A stretch of DNA of 64,000 nucleotides from Beroe forskalii (lineage: Eukaryota; Ctenophora; Nuda; Beroida; Beroidae): assembly GCA_011033025.1 (NCBI GenBank), contig WFMF01000011.1, positions 682,001 to 746,000 of the forward strand, written 5' to 3'. Below are positions 43,201 to 58,200 of this stretch, in pieces. Below the pieces are notes generated by a model. It had not been told where the DNA came from and ran no database searches. It saw nothing but the letters and a program-made list of their open reading frames with translations. The position numbers and the translations under genes were made by a program. Every line of letters starts with the position of its first letter. Position 1 is the stretch's first letter.

Positions 43201-46200
43201 TATCTAATATTACCACGGGTTATGCTTACTTACAAAATGGGGAATGCTTAATGATTTGCTAACCACGAAGTACTTTTAGTATTGATCGCTCATCAGAGAG
43301 TCAAGTAAAAATTATATTCTACCAGATTCTATTGTTCACGCGTTAATATCTATTAAATTCTACAATGCGCTCTCATTTATGATTTCGGATATTTTTCAAC
43401 ATTATACTTTGAATGGTAAGCAAGATTTCTGAGAACATGGATCAGGTATAATATTCTCCCTGAGAAATGTCTTGCTCACATAACGAGGAAACATATGGGT
43501 TCCAAAGTAATTGTTCAAAATATTAGAAGTGTCTAACGAGGACACACTAGTGTCATGACAACACCAGAGAAATACCATGACAACACCACAGTGATACCAT
43601 GACAACACCACAGTTATACCATGACAACACCACAGTGATACCATGACAACACCCCTGTAATACCATGACAACACCACAGTAATACCATGACAACACCACA
43701 GTGATACTATGACAACACCCCTGTAATACCATGACAACACCACAGAAATACCATGACAACACCACAGTAATACCATGACAACACAGTAATACCATGACAA
43801 CACCACAGTGATACCATGACAACACCACAGTGATACCATGACAACACCACAGTAATACCATGACAACACCACAGAAATACCATGACAACACCACAGTACT
43901 ACCATGACAACACCACAGTAATACCATGACAACACCACAGTAATACCATGACAACACCACAGTCACACCATGACAACACCACAGTAATACCATGACAACA
44001 TCACAGTGATACCATGACAACACCACAGTGATACCATGACAACACCACAGTAATACCATGACAACACCACAGTGATACCATGACAACACCACAGTAATAC
44101 CATGACAACACCACAGTAGTACCATGACATACCATAACAATGTAGTGGTCGATTTGGGCAACACCGAAAGTCCTGACCATGACAACCCCACCAGTAGCAC
44201 TGAGACAACACCATGAGAGATTTATATCGAGCCAATGCAGCTCGACGATTCACTCAGCCGAGCGTACAGGAAACTGTGCGGGAGGGTTAAATGAGGTGAT
44301 CCCCATTGCAGCGAAGTCTAGGGCGAAGAAAGTTTGGATTACACTTCCTTAACAGTCACTGGCTTGATTACTTGCTTCGATTGGCTGTACAGCTGTTGGA
44401 ATAGAAGTAAAACGTTCAAGATAAACCGCCATCTTGTCACAAACCTGCAGCAGGGAGATTGGTGATGTCAGAGGGCAGGATGTAGAGACAACGGACAGGG
44501 ACACACAGGAACTGGCCGCTATCCAAATCACAGCAATCCACCAGCGTCCTGGATACCCACTGCAGAGTGCACACCCGCCTTCTCCTTCCAGAGGACAGGT
44601 CCCAGAACAGGTAGTGTACGTACTGAGGGGGTACATGTCAAGATACTAGGCAGGTGACAGGTCCCAGAACAGGTAGTTTACGTACTGAGGGGATACGTGT
44701 CAAGATACTGGGCAGGTAACAGGTTCCAGAACATTTAGTGTACGTACTGAGGGGGTACATGTCAAGATACTGGGCAGGTGACAGGTCCCCAACATGTACA
44801 CACATGTACTGAGGGGTAGGTCAAGACACTGGGCAGGTGACAGGTCCCAGAACATGTAGTGTACACTACCCGTGTTTTGGGAGGTGACAGGTCCCAGAAC
44901 AGGTAGTGTACGTACTGAGGGGGTACATGTCAAGATACCGTCCTGGTGACAGGTCCCAGAACAGGGTGTACGTACTGAGGGGTACGTGTCAAGATACTGG
45001 GCAGGTGACAGGTCCCAGAACAAGTAGTGTACGTACTGAGGGGTACGTGTCAAGATACTGGGCAGGTGACAGGTCCCAGAACATGTAGTGTACGTTCTGT
45101 ACGTACTGAGGGGCAGGTGTCAAGATACTGGGCAGGTGACAGGTCCCAGAACATGTAGTGTACGTACTGAGGGGGTACATGTCAAGATACTGGGCAGGTG
45201 ACAGGTCCCAGAACAGGTAGTGTACGTACTGAGGGGTACATGTCAAGATACTGGGCAGGTGACAGGTCCCAGAACAGGTAGTGTACGTACTGAGGGGGTA
45301 CGTGTCAAGATACTGGGCAGGTGACAGGTCCCAGAACATGTAGTGTACGTACTGAGGGGCATGTGTCAAGATACTGGGCAGGTGACAGGTCCCAGAACAT
45401 GTAGTGTACGTACTGAGGGGGTACATGTCAAGATACTGGGCAGGTGACAGGTCCCAGAACAGGTAGTGTACGTACTGAGGGGGTACGTGTCAAGATACTG
45501 GGCAGGAGACAGGTCCCAGAACAGGTAGTGTACGTACTGAGGGGGTACGTGTCAAGATACTGGGCAGGTGACAGGTCCCAGAACAGGTAGGTGAGGGGGT
45601 ACGTGTCAAGATACTGGGCAGGTGACAGGTCCAGAACAGGTAGTGTACGTACTGAGGGGGTACGTGTCAAGATACTGGGCAGGTGACAGGTCCCAGAACA
45701 TGTAGTGTACGTACTGAGGGGTACATGTCAAGATACTGGGCAGGTGACAGGTCCCAGAACATTTATTGTACGTACTGAGGGGGTACGTGTCAAGATACTG
45801 GGCAGGTGACAGGTCCCAGAACAGGTAGTGTACGTACTGAGGGGTACATGTCAAGATACTGGGCAGGTGACAGGTCCCAGAACATGTAGTGTACGTACTG
45901 AGGGGGTACGTGTCAAGATACTGGGCAGGTGACAGGTCCCAGAACAGGTAGTGTACGTACTGAGGGGGTACGTGTCAAGATACTGGGCAGGTGACAGGTC
46001 CCAGAACATGTAGTGTACGTACTGAGGGGGTACGTGTCAAGATACTGGGCAGGTGACAGGTCCCAGAACAGGTAGTGTACGTACTGAAGGGGTATGTGTC
46101 AAGATACCGGGCAGGTGACAGGTCCCAGAACAGGTAGTGTACGTACTGAGGGGGTACGTGTCAAGATACTGGGCGGGTGACAGAATTCAGAAATATGAAT

Positions 46201-49200
46201 TGGTTCAAGATGATCCGAGATCTTGTATTACCTACCTACCTGTATTAGATCAGAGATAAATAACATGATCAATGACATGACGAATAATTAACTTTTAACC
46301 ACAAAAGACCGGTTGCATCTAACAGGTCAGACAGAAAAGGTGGATATTCTCATGATCCATCATTCTGTACACGAGAACTATATTTGTATTCTCTGTATAA
46401 AATCCACAAGTTGAGTAAGGAACAGATCGATAACAAAGTCATCCCCTCAAATCGCATGGTTACTTCATCAGTGGGTGGTCCTACATATCGCATTGGAAAG
46501 GGCTGTAGAACCCAGTATCAGAGGAGTTTTGTAAAGGGGAGTTGATAAGGGATACCCCGGATTTTCCAGAACCACCATGTATGTCAAGCCAACTGACGCT
46601 ACCCGGTATTTGAACAGGAGGAGTTGCCACAGTAGACATACATTCTCTGGAAATACCCTATTCTCAATTGAGGAGGGCTGCTGTTATATGTTCAGACACA
46701 CAGAGTAGGGAAGCTTGCATAGCAAGAATAGAAATGAAGTTTTCGAACAGTGGGTACAAAATGCAAGATTTAGTTGATGCTAAGCAAAAGGCACTTTCCT
46801 TGAACAGAGATGAACTATTGAACACAAAGAAATAACCGTGTTCAAACCATTTGTGATCAACCAACACCCTGATCTCAGAAAGGAATTATCTAAGTTCTTT
46901 GAGGTCTATGGGGAAAAAGTTCGCACTCCATTGGCTGATGTTAAGATAGTCATTGCTGAAAAAAGGCATAAAACACTACATTGGTTCAGAAATCAGGCTT
47001 CTCCAAAAACAGATTACCTGTCTTTGTCTACTACTAAACGGGGGATGGATCCACGAGAGATCCAAACAGAGTCTCTACACGGGACCTCCCGCTGGGAGGT
47101 CCTGTTGCTAGGGCTACTGTGGATGGGAACGAGTCCCGTACCTCCTCAGGAGGACCAAGATGCCGGGCATCTTGGTGAGGCCAACATGGTTACGGGAAGG
47201 GAATTCTTTGCCCAGTGTTGAGATCCAGGGTACCGTCGGGTCCTAACCCGGGTCAGGACCCGTGGTACTCTTTAAACTGGATCTTCCTGTCGCAAGACCA
47301 GGAGGATCCTAAGGTTAGTTTGCTGCAGGATCGTTGTCGGCTTTTCTAGGTTCCAGTCGCCCAGTCCTATGAGCGTAGCTAAATGTCCCTGTTTATCTTG
47401 AACTTGTCGAAGATGTCGGTCCCCGAGCAGTAGTACCGAAGAACCTGCCCTAATACTGCCCAGGACAGGCACATTCCGAGAAATGTGACACCGTCTCTTC
47501 TTCACTCAGGCAGAGGGATGTTGTATTCAGCGGGGTTCAGTTTTTTTTGAGGTGGTTTAGGCTGCGGGCCAGTCAGAAGTTGAGTGGCCACTCAGGTCCC
47601 TTCTACCCATGCTGCGCAGCTCCTTAGTAAATCTGTCCCTCCACATAATGCCGAACATTCTGGAGGGTCAGCCTTGAAGGAGCTGGTCCAGACTCTCAAA
47701 CGTCTTCCCTTTAAGAGCCGCAACAGACGTTACGCGGAATAGGGAGTAAGACACTGGTGGCGTTAAAGAAGCCATTGGCCGACCCAGCTGCCGTAAGGTC
47801 GGCTAACTCGTTTCCCCTCAAACTACCATGTGGCCGGTATCCAACCGAGTGTTACGTCATTGGATTGGCCCAGTGTTGAGGGAGTTTTTTGGCCCTGAGG
47901 GGTATCTTGTTCTTGATAATCGTGCTGTTAATCGCATGATAGCAGATTTACTGTCACAGTTTATCAAGATCTTGCTGTCCTTCAGTGTGTTCCTGTAAGA
48001 TTTCGGCTTTTTGCGACTGCAAAGACTTCCGCTTGGAACACTGTACTGTGTTTACCCAGGTGGTAGGGTTCACTGTGATTCAGGTGGGCCAAATGTGGCC
48101 CTCCACGTATCACCACCCCTGCTCCTGATTGTCGTGTTAATTCTAGATCCATCAGTATACACACAATGTCATAGTTACCTTCCTCCGGTCCTCCATACTC
48201 GTCCCTCGAGGGGAAGCACACGGTGAACCGCTGGTCAATACTAAGAATTGGCGTTATTGATCGTGTTCCGAGGAGGCTACGCCCCTGGCAGTGCCCTGAG
48301 GAGCTGTTTGTGTCAATGTGGTTAGCGATGCGGACGAGGGTTTCCCAGGCGGCGGAAGACACCAGTGACCATTGGTCTTCAGCCGTAAGGCCTCCCTGCT
48401 GCGCACCCTCGTTAATCCACAAAGTTATTGGGGGCATTCCCGTGATCACATCCAGTGCTGTGTTGGGTGTCAGGAGGGCATGGCTCCTGTTATTAGAACA
48501 TTTGCCAAACTCTGTACCCCCGTAAGCAGTTTCTGGTTAGGTTGTTTCGCATGCCAGTAATCCAGATGGTCGATCCGTACGTGAGTATCGGTCTGACCAT
48601 CACCTCGTAGATCCAGCGCATGGTAGTCGACCATGCCCCAGGTGGGTCCCACCGCTTTCCTGCACTGCATCAGCAAGGCTTGGACTTTGCATGCATATCA
48701 CGTGATCGTTCCACGAAAGTTTCGAGTCAAGAGTGATACCCAGGAATTTCGTGGTCGTTCGCATTTATCTCTACGCCATCCACTTTCAGGGGCCTGGTGA
48801 ATGACCAGTTCTCCTGTTAGTGAACATGACGCAGTGTGTCTTCACGTGGCTCAAGGTGTCTGTGCGATTTGCACCACTGGTTGATATTGTTACACTTTTC
48901 TGCGTTACCTCTCTCAAGGTATCCGCATCAAAGCCTTGGATGTTACAACCTGCTGGTTTTTGGGGTAGACCACAGAGACCAGGGAGATGTCGTCCGCGAA
49001 CCCTTTGCAGGTCGGCGAATCTTATCCCTTGTACTCTAGAAGGTCGTTTATCACGAGGTTCCATAGGAATGGGGATAGAATCTCCCTGGGGACACCCGCG
49101 TAGTATGGCTATGACTTTTCCCTTCCCTGCATCCAACTGTAGGTGCCGGCAGCGGATCATTGACATGATCCATCTGTCTCACACCCCAGATTTGCAGTTC

Positions 49201-52200
49201 TTGGATAGGCATTGCCTATGGAGTCAAACGACACATTGTCGAACGCTCCTTCTATGTCTAGGAAAAAAGTTCCGAGTGCCATTCCTTTGTTAAGGAGAGT
49301 CATCTCGATTTTCCTGACTAGCTTGTGGATAGCGGGCGTTGTCGAGTGGCCCGCTTGAAACCAAATTGTTTTTGCTGAGCCTCTCGTAGATTTTGAGATC
49401 CGCTTCCCATATGTTACAGTATCACCCGCTCCATCCACTTTAAGGATGACGGGTGACAAGGTGATTGTCCTAGCGACTTGGGATTCTGCAATCATCCTTC
49501 CCAGGTTTTGGCAGAAAGATACCACTGGAGTTTCTCCATGTTTCAGGAGTGTGCCCCAATTGGTAGCTTGCTCTAGCAATGCTAATGAAAAGCGTCGCTA
49601 CACTGCCCCAACCCCTTCTGAAGCATGATAGGCCGTATCCTGTCCGACCCACAAGCCGATAGAGGACTGAACCCCTGCAGTGCCCTTTTCACTCTATTCT
49701 CAGAGAATATGTGACCGAGGCCCACGGCTGCTCAGTCCTCATTACGTTTCCTGTGGATTGCTATCCACATGGTTCCCAAGGTCGCCAGTGTATTCTCCGT
49801 CATGCGCCCAGCAGTTTCTGTCGGGGTCTCGGTGAGACTCCCGTCTTTCTTCCTTACTGCGCACAACTTTGTGTCCTTGTTGTCCTTGATGAGGCTAGAG
49901 ATTCTTTTTCGATTCGGATTTGACTCCAATTTCGCGCAGAAATCTCGTATTTCTCGGAGATCACCCGATCCCGGAGTTTTTTCGTATTTTTCCGAGAGTC
50001 CTTTTTCAACGAGTTGAGGTTAGGGTCTCGGTTTTTTTTTAGATGCCTTCCTGATCCTTCCTCTCATCTTCTCCCTCGCATCCTTCACTTCGGCCGTATC
50101 CCACGGTGGGAGTTTAACCTTCGCTGACACGTGCGTCAGCTCGGCAGCCGTGTTGAAGGACGCGATGATGTTTGACGAGAGCAGATCTGCCGCCACGTCC
50201 AGCTTCTCCGATGAATCGATGACGCTGAACGCATTGGCGGGTTTTGACATCCTCTGGCCAGGTCAGACTCAAAGACTTCCCAATTGGTTTTCGAGATGTC
50301 TCTGAAGTTCTGTCTGTCAAGGAGAGTGCTTCCTGTTGATTGGAATGTGATGAAACGGTGGTCCGAGGAGTGCTCTAGTCGATCCTCTCGTGCACCTCCA
50401 GTCCGACACTAGTTTGTGTCCGACCGGTTGGCGATCGGAGGTCTTATAGAGTTACTCCAGCGGCCGTTGTCAAAGGTGGGAGAGTTCCCACATTTCCTCA
50501 ATAAACAGGTCGTTCGCAGTATGTATTCGAGGAGTTTATCTCCTCGTTCCTTGCGTTTTTATCACAGATCCTGCTCTTCCATGCCGTGTTATGGGCATTG
50601 GGAGTCAGTGCCTATGATTAGCGCGGATGTTATGCTTCTTCGCATGGCTGACAAGGTTCTGAAATCCTGCGAGGGGCATTCTACATCGTTGCCGTCCATG
50701 TAGCAAGACGCAACTAGTGTCTCCGTTCCATCCACCTTGGTCTGCACAACTGCACAGTCCCCTGGGGTAGTGATAGAGTCCTTCGACCATACCTGCCGCT
50801 CCATGGATTTGTGGAAAAGATGCTAGCTCTTACAGGTTTCTTAGGGTTCTTGCAGGTTGAAGCCCGCAAAGCAATAAGATCCCTTGAGATCACACCTTCC
50901 CATTGACGTGAGTTCCTGTACAAGTATCAAGGGCTTTTCTATCTTACGAATAAAATAGCCCAAGTCCTTGGAGGCCTGACGTTGTTTATTCAAATTGATC
51001 TGGACAAAGCCCAGACTTTCTTTTGAATTTCTGCCCACCCTTTGCGGCAAACCATAGGTTTTTTTCCGTTGGTATTTTTCTATTAGTCTTAGTGTCGGTC
51101 GGTGGAAGAATCGCAGTTATTCATGGAGGGTAATGGAGTCCAAAAGTCTCCCACCCTCCAGCGAGTGGATTTCCAGTCTACGAACCTTGGCCGACCTATT
51201 ACCCGGGGGTACAGATCACCACGGTTCGCAAGTACATGGAAAATCCAAGCACCGACCCTAGTGAGCACTCTATGACAGCCACGCGCACAAGATGCTGTGT
51301 ACACGTTAATTGATTTTTATGCGCATTAGACCTGTCGAGGAAATCGCGGCGCCGTCCATCATAGTCTTAAAAAGATAAGATACATGACGTGTCGGCTAGA
51401 TATTCCTTATCAGCCTTTTGATATGCACATAGTACATGATCTATCCGGCTGTAACTGCAATCTAGATTACACGAGATAATCCAGTATACAAGCACAAGCC
51501 AGACAGATGTGTACCCGTAGCTTTGTCCAGCCAGTATCCCTGTGTGGGACCACTGTGGGACTGGGTTACGGGTATTTTCTATCGTAGCAGAACCCTCCTC
51601 CAGGGGGGAGAGCCCCCAGCCGCAGCAAGTTCGACCCATCGTAGCAGAGTCTTCCTCCGAGGGAGGAAGTCCTAGCCACAATATGCCTCAGCTCGCCGCA
51701 GCTGAGAACCCCCTGCCTGTGGGAGGTCCTAGCAGCGATATGGTTTGCCGTATCGCATCGAATCCCTTATTTCAGGGTGGGAGTCAACATGGCACGCCTC
51801 AGCCCATCGCCACAGGGTCTTTCTCTGAAGAGAAGCCCCTGCGTCAATGTGTTTCAGCTCACCACGAGGTGCTCCCTTCCTGCTAGTGATCCTAGTGTCG
51901 ATACTGTTTGTCTCATCATAGAAGAGCCCTCCCCTGGGTGGTGCCCCCTGCAGTATAAGCCCCGTATTCACGGCCGCAGAGTCTTCTTCCGAGGAGAGAA
52001 GTCCTAGCAGCCGCAAACTCAAGCCCGCTGTCGCAGGGTGCCCCCTCCCTATGAGAAGTCCTAGCTATGATGAGGTTTGCCCCACAGAATCTCGGGTAGT
52101 GATGGAATATGCCACTTACACTGTTCCCGCCGCTGTGATGCTCTCTTTTGAGACGGTTAGAGTGTCTTCAGCCTCCAGAGGAGGGCCGATAGGATACACT

Positions 52201-55200
52201 CTTACCGTTCCCAGGGTGAGTTTTTAAACCTTATGAAAAGCATAATGTTCATAAAGCGGGAAAAAGGAGGCATAAGCCGAAATAAAGGGTAGAAATGCCA
52301 CTCGTAGGTATAACGGATGATACCCGTCCGGACCGTGGCGCCGAACCAACAGGAGGGCGAGAAAAGGCATTCCGGCTGCCAGTGCAACATCAGCGCAGAC
52401 TCTGATGATAGTAGAGTCTGCCAGTTGCGCCGCGATGGGACCCCCCCGAGAGCCAATAGGTGCCCACTCTAGCTCTCGGAGTTTACCTTCGTTCCTTTGC
52501 CGCCTCCGGGGAAAGGAATCCCCAAGTCTTACCTTGGTGTCCAACATTCCCGGAGGCAGCCCTGTAGCTGGTTTGATAGGCTTGCACGAAGTAATCCACT
52601 GTACCAAGATCAGGTCCAGGCAAGCCTAGACCCGTACTCAGTCAGCAGACTACCCCCCACCTGTCTTTGTCAACTGAGAGGGTTAATGGGAAGAAGTGAG
52701 CTTCAGATAGTACTTGGCCAAATGTAAGATTTGTGATGATCCTCAATCAAAATCCAGCTTCTACTACTCAGTGTCACAATCGGATGAAGAGATGCAATGG
52801 TCGCAGAATGCGAGCGAAGAGTGGTCTCTCCACATTCAAATCCGAGACGGACAGAACCAGGTCGCAACAGGGTTAGGAGGGTTTTGATGCCTCGCCCTCT
52901 GCAACTTTCTAGTCGTTGAAGTTCGGCTGATTACAGCGAATTATGCGCGCTCGTAACGCGCGTGGAGCGAGTTTTGCAGATGGTCCTTGCTACGGGAAAA
53001 TGTCGTTTGTCGTTCGCGTCCAGAAGATGATTCCGTGGGTCATATGATCTTTCCCCAAAAGTGGAACAAATGTCAGATGTGTAAAAATTTGTCGGCATAT
53101 GTCTGAGGCCAGAGTTTGGTTTGGATTGACTTTTTGATGATCTTAATGTGTTGTAGGGGGATTGAATCGATAGTATTGATAAGTTTTTGGTGCTGAATTT
53201 CCACCCTATCTATTAATCGTTAGAAACACTTTCTTAAACATCTCTAGCATCAATTTGATAACCTATGACCCACCTTCAACCGTCAAAAGTACATAGAATT
53301 ATGGGTTATACGTGTTTGGAAATAGGTGGCTTTGGCGGCTATCTGGTGGTATCAGGGTGGCAATTCAGCACCAAAAACTTATCAATACTATCGATTCAAT
53401 CCCCCTACAACACATTTAGATCATCAAAAAGTCAATCCAAACCAAACTCTGGCCTCAGACATATCCCGACAAATTTTTACACTTTTGTTCCAAATATGCT
53501 CAAACATTTGTTCCACTTTTTTGGAAACTCGGCTACGCCTCTGAAATCAAGTATAAAGGTTATGTACCATCTATTAATCGTAAGAAACACTTCCTTAAAC
53601 ATCTCTAGCATCACTTGAGTACCTATGACCCACCTTCAACCGTCAAAGTACATAGAATTACGAGTTATACGCGTAAGAAAATAGGTGGCTTTGGCGGCTA
53701 TCTGGTGGCATCAGGGTGGCAATTCAGCACCAAAAAGCTTATCAATAATTATCGATTCAATCCCCTACAACACATTTAGATCATCGAAAGTCAATCCAAA
53801 CCAAAACTCTGGCCTCACACATATGCCGACAAATTTTACACTTTGTTCCAAATATGCTTAAACATTTGTTCCAATTTTTTAGAAACTGGCTACGCCTCTC
53901 AAATCAAGTATAAAGGTTATGTACCATCTATTAATCGTTAGAAACACGTTCTTAAACATCTCTAGCATCAATTTGAGTACCTATGACCCACCTTCAACCG
54001 TCAAAAGTACATAGAATTACGGATTATACGCCAATGAAAATAGGTGGTTTTGGCGGCTATCTGGTGGCATCAGGGTGGCAATTCAGCACCAAAAACTTAT
54101 CAATACTATCGATTCAATCCCCCACAACACACATTAAGATCATCAAAAAGTCAATCCAAACCAAACTCTGGCCTCAGACATATGCCTACAAATTTTTGTC
54201 TTTGTTCCCAAATATGCTTAAAGAATTGTTCCACTTTTTGGAAACTCGGCTACGCCCTCAAATCAAGTATAAAGGTTATGTGTACCATCTATTAATCGTT
54301 AGAAACACTTTAAACATCTCTAGCATCAATTTGAGTACCTATGACCCACCTTCAATCGTCAAAAAGTACATAGAATTACGAGTTATATGTTTGAAAATAG
54401 GTGGCTTTGGCGGCTATCTGGTGGCACCAGGGTGGCAATTCAGCACCAAAAACTTATCAATACTATCGATTCAATCCCCCTACAACACATTAAGATCATC
54501 AAAAAGTCAATCCAAACCAAACTCTGGCCTCAGACATATGCCGACAAATTTTTACACTTTTGTTCCAAATATGCTTAAAGAATTGTTCCACTTTTTTGGA
54601 AACTCGGCTACGCCTCTCAAATCAAGTATAAAGGTTATGTACCATCTATTAATCGTTAGAAACACATTCTTAAACATCTCTAGCATCAATTTGAGTACCT
54701 ATGACCCACCTTCAACCGTCAAAAGTACATAGAATTACGAATTATACGCGTTTGAGAATAGGTGGCTTTGGCGGCTATCTGGTGGCACCAGGGTGGCAAT
54801 TCAGCACCAAAAACTTATCAATACTATCGATTCAATCCCCCTACAACAAATTTAGATCATCAAAAAGTCAATCCAAACCAAACTCTGGCCTCAGACATAT
54901 GCCGACAAATTTTTACACTTTTGTTCCATTTTTGTTCCATTTTTGTTCCAAATCGGCGAAACATTGACTCCCGTGGGTTGGATGCAAATTGGGAAAATCC
55001 GCGCGCGCTCGATATATGCGATTCTGTAGTTGGGAAAATTTTACCAATTTCTTAAAAGTGACTCAGACTGATTGAATATGATTGAATAGCCGGATTAGAA
55101 TATAATTGAATAGATGATGGTTGGTTGGTAAAGCCACTTTAAGGAGACTTAGCCGTTTTAGGATGCCAGATTGAGGCAAAATACCGAAAACATTTACCCA

Positions 55201-58200
55201 ATTTGACTTGTATCGAATAAAATTTATTTAAAGACATCTATAGAAAAGGTCCGTTTATTTCCAGCCAAAATTGAATCATTTCACTTTTAAAACTCGGGCT
55301 GAAAATTGCCCCTGGGGATCCATAAATTTTCGAGAAAAAGGGGTGCTTTTTTGAAAGTTTTTAGCCTGTTTTTTATGAAAAGATTTTAAATGGTTAAAGG
55401 GATGTCACGAGTCCGCCCCTTTTGGGGTTTTTCCACCGGGCCTATTGGGCGAAAGGCCCATTTAAAAATTTCTATATTTACACGTTTTTAAAAAACCCCC
55501 GAATTTTCTGTTTTCCGGGGCAAAATTTTACCCAAAAAAGGGTGCTCCGTGGTTTTTCTGAGGGGATGATTTTCCCCAAAAGGGAAAAGGTTTTTAGCCG
55601 AAGATGAAAATGATTTTCCCAAAAGGTTGGGAAAATGTTTGTTTAAAGCACAGTCCCAGAAAACTTTTTAAATTTTAAATACCCGGGCCATATTGAAAAC
55701 CAGTGAAAAAAAATTCGAAAACCGAATGACCAAATGTTTTTAAAACTTGAGCATTTGGCCCCTTTGGTTTTTATTTTTTTTTGGTCTCCAATCCTCTCAG
55801 TGGATGGATGCATTTTCCCAAAATTGGGAAAATGGCTTTTCAGCCTGTTTAATGAACTGAAAATGATTCCAAATGGTTGGAATATGTTTGTATAGATGAT
55901 ACACGAGTCCTAGGACCGCTAAAAAGCCATTTTCCCAATTTTGGGAAAATGCATCCACTTTTTCTCGGACCAAATTTCGCACTTGGATGCATCCATTTTT
56001 GTGAAAAATAAAGCAATTTTCACCCGGAAAACGACGCAGAATGACTTCTAGGATGTTTATAAATACATTTGAGTCAATAGAAATCAATTTTGAGCAATTT
56101 TAATTTTCGGCTTTTTTCGGCCTTTTTCGCCCATATCGGCTCTCAGTGATGGCCAAGTTTTCCAAAAACGGTCCTAGGACTCGTGTATCATCTATACAAA
56201 CATATTCCAACCATTTGGAATCATTTTCAGTGCATTAAACAGGCTGAAAAGCCATTTTCCAATTTGGGAAAATGCATCCACTTTTCTCAGACCAAATATC
56301 GCACTTGATGCATCCATTTTTGGGAAAATAAAGCAATTTTCACCCGGAAAACGACGCAGAATGACTTCTAGGATGTTTATAAACACATTTGAGTCGATAG
56401 AAATCAATTTTGAGCAATTTTAATTTTCGGCTTTTTTCGCCCATATCGGCTCTCAGTGATGGCCAAATTTTCAAAAACTGGCCTAGGACTTGTGTATCAT
56501 CTATACAAACATATTCCAACCATTTGGAATCATTTTCAGTGCATTAAACAGGCTGAAAAGCCATTTTCCCAATTTGGGAAAATGCATCCACTTTTTCTCA
56601 GACCAAATATCGCACTTGGATGCATCCATTTTTGGGGAAAATAAAGCAATTTTCACCCGGAAAACGACGCAGAATGACTTCTAGGATGTTTATAAACACA
56701 TTTGAGTCGATAGAAATCAATTTTGAGCAATTTTAATTTTCGGCTTTTTTCGCCCATATCGGCTCTCAGTGATGGCCAAATTTTCAAAAACTGGCCTAGG
56801 ACTTGTGTATCATCTATACAAACATATTCCAACCATTTGGAATCATTTTCAGTGCATTAAACAGGCTGAAAAGCCATTTTCCCAAAATTGGGAAAATGCA
56901 TCCACTTTATCTCAGACCAAATTTCGCACTTGGATGCATCCATTTTTGGGAAAAATAAAGCAATTTTCACCCGGAAAACGACGCAGAATGACTTCTAGGA
57001 TGTTTATAAACACATTTGAGTCGATAGAAATCAATTTTGAGCAATTTTAATTTTCGGCTTTTTTTTCGGCCTTTTTTCGCCCATATCGGCTCTCAGTGAT
57101 GGCCAAGTTTTCCAAAACGGTCCTAGGACTCGTGTATCATCTATACAAACATATTCCAACCATTTGGAATAATTTTCAGTGCATTAAACAGGCTGAAAAG
57201 CCATTTTCCCAAAATTGGGAAAATGCATCCACTTTATCTCAGACCAAATTTCGCACTTGATGCATCCATTTTTTGGGAAAAATAAAAGCAATTTTCACCC
57301 GGAAAAACGACGCAGAATGACTTCTAGGGTGTTTATAAACACATTTGAGTCGATAGAAATCAATTTTGAGCAATTTTAATTTTCGGCTTTTTTCGGCCTT
57401 TTTCGCCCATATTGGCTCTCAGTGATGGCCAAATTTTCCAAAAACTGTCCTAGGACTTGTGTATGATCTATACAAACATATTCCAACCATTTGGAATCAT
57501 TTTTAGTGCATTTAACAGGCTAAAAAGCCATTTTCCCAATTTTGGGAAAATGCATCCACTTTTTCTCAGACCAAATTGCACTTGGATGCATCCATTTTTG
57601 GGAAAATAAAGCAATTTTCACCCGGAAAACGACGCAGAATGACTTCTAGGGTGTTTATAAACATTTGAGTCGATAGAAATCAATTTTTGAGCAATTTTAA
57701 TTTTCGGCTTTTTTCGGCCTGCCATATTGGCTCTCAGTGATGGCCAAATTTTCCAAAAACTGTCCTAGGACTTGTGTATGATCTATACAAACATATTCCA
57801 ACCATTTGGAATCATTTTTAGTGCATTTAACAGGCTAAAAAGCCATTTTCCCAATTTTGGGAAAATGCATCCACTTTTTCTCAGACCAAATTTCGCACTT
57901 GGATGCATCCATTTTTGGGAAAAATAAAGCAATTTTCACCCGGATAACGACGCAGAATGACTTCTAGGATGTTTATAAACACATTTGAGTCGATAGAAAT
58001 CAATTTTGAGCAATTTTAATTTTCGGCTTTTTTCGGCCTTTTTCGCCCATATCGGCTCTCAGTGATGGCCAAGTTTTCCAAAAACGGTCCTAGGTCTCGT
58101 GTATCATCTATACAAACATATTCCAACCATTTGGAATCATTTTCAGTGCATTAAACAGGCTGAAAAGCCATTTTCCCAAAATTGGGAAAATTTTCCCAAT

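Noticed and set aside
43402-44253. Cys-rich - strand frames (CCHGITVVLSWY repeats)
   Set aside because: Pure by-product of a 22-bp minisatellite; no splice sites or domain.
44700-45854. - strand frames with YPLSTYTTCSGTC repeats
   Set aside because: These are the 61-bp array read through; only its first 29 exon bases are real coding sequence, at 44594-44622.
48011-49293. + strand frames over the retrotransposon
   Set aside because: Antisense shadows of the decayed RT and RNase H domains on the - strand.
53265-54967. + frames beginning MTHLQPSKVHRI in the 358-bp satellite
   Set aside because: Copies are frameshifted relative to each other, so the frame is not under selection.
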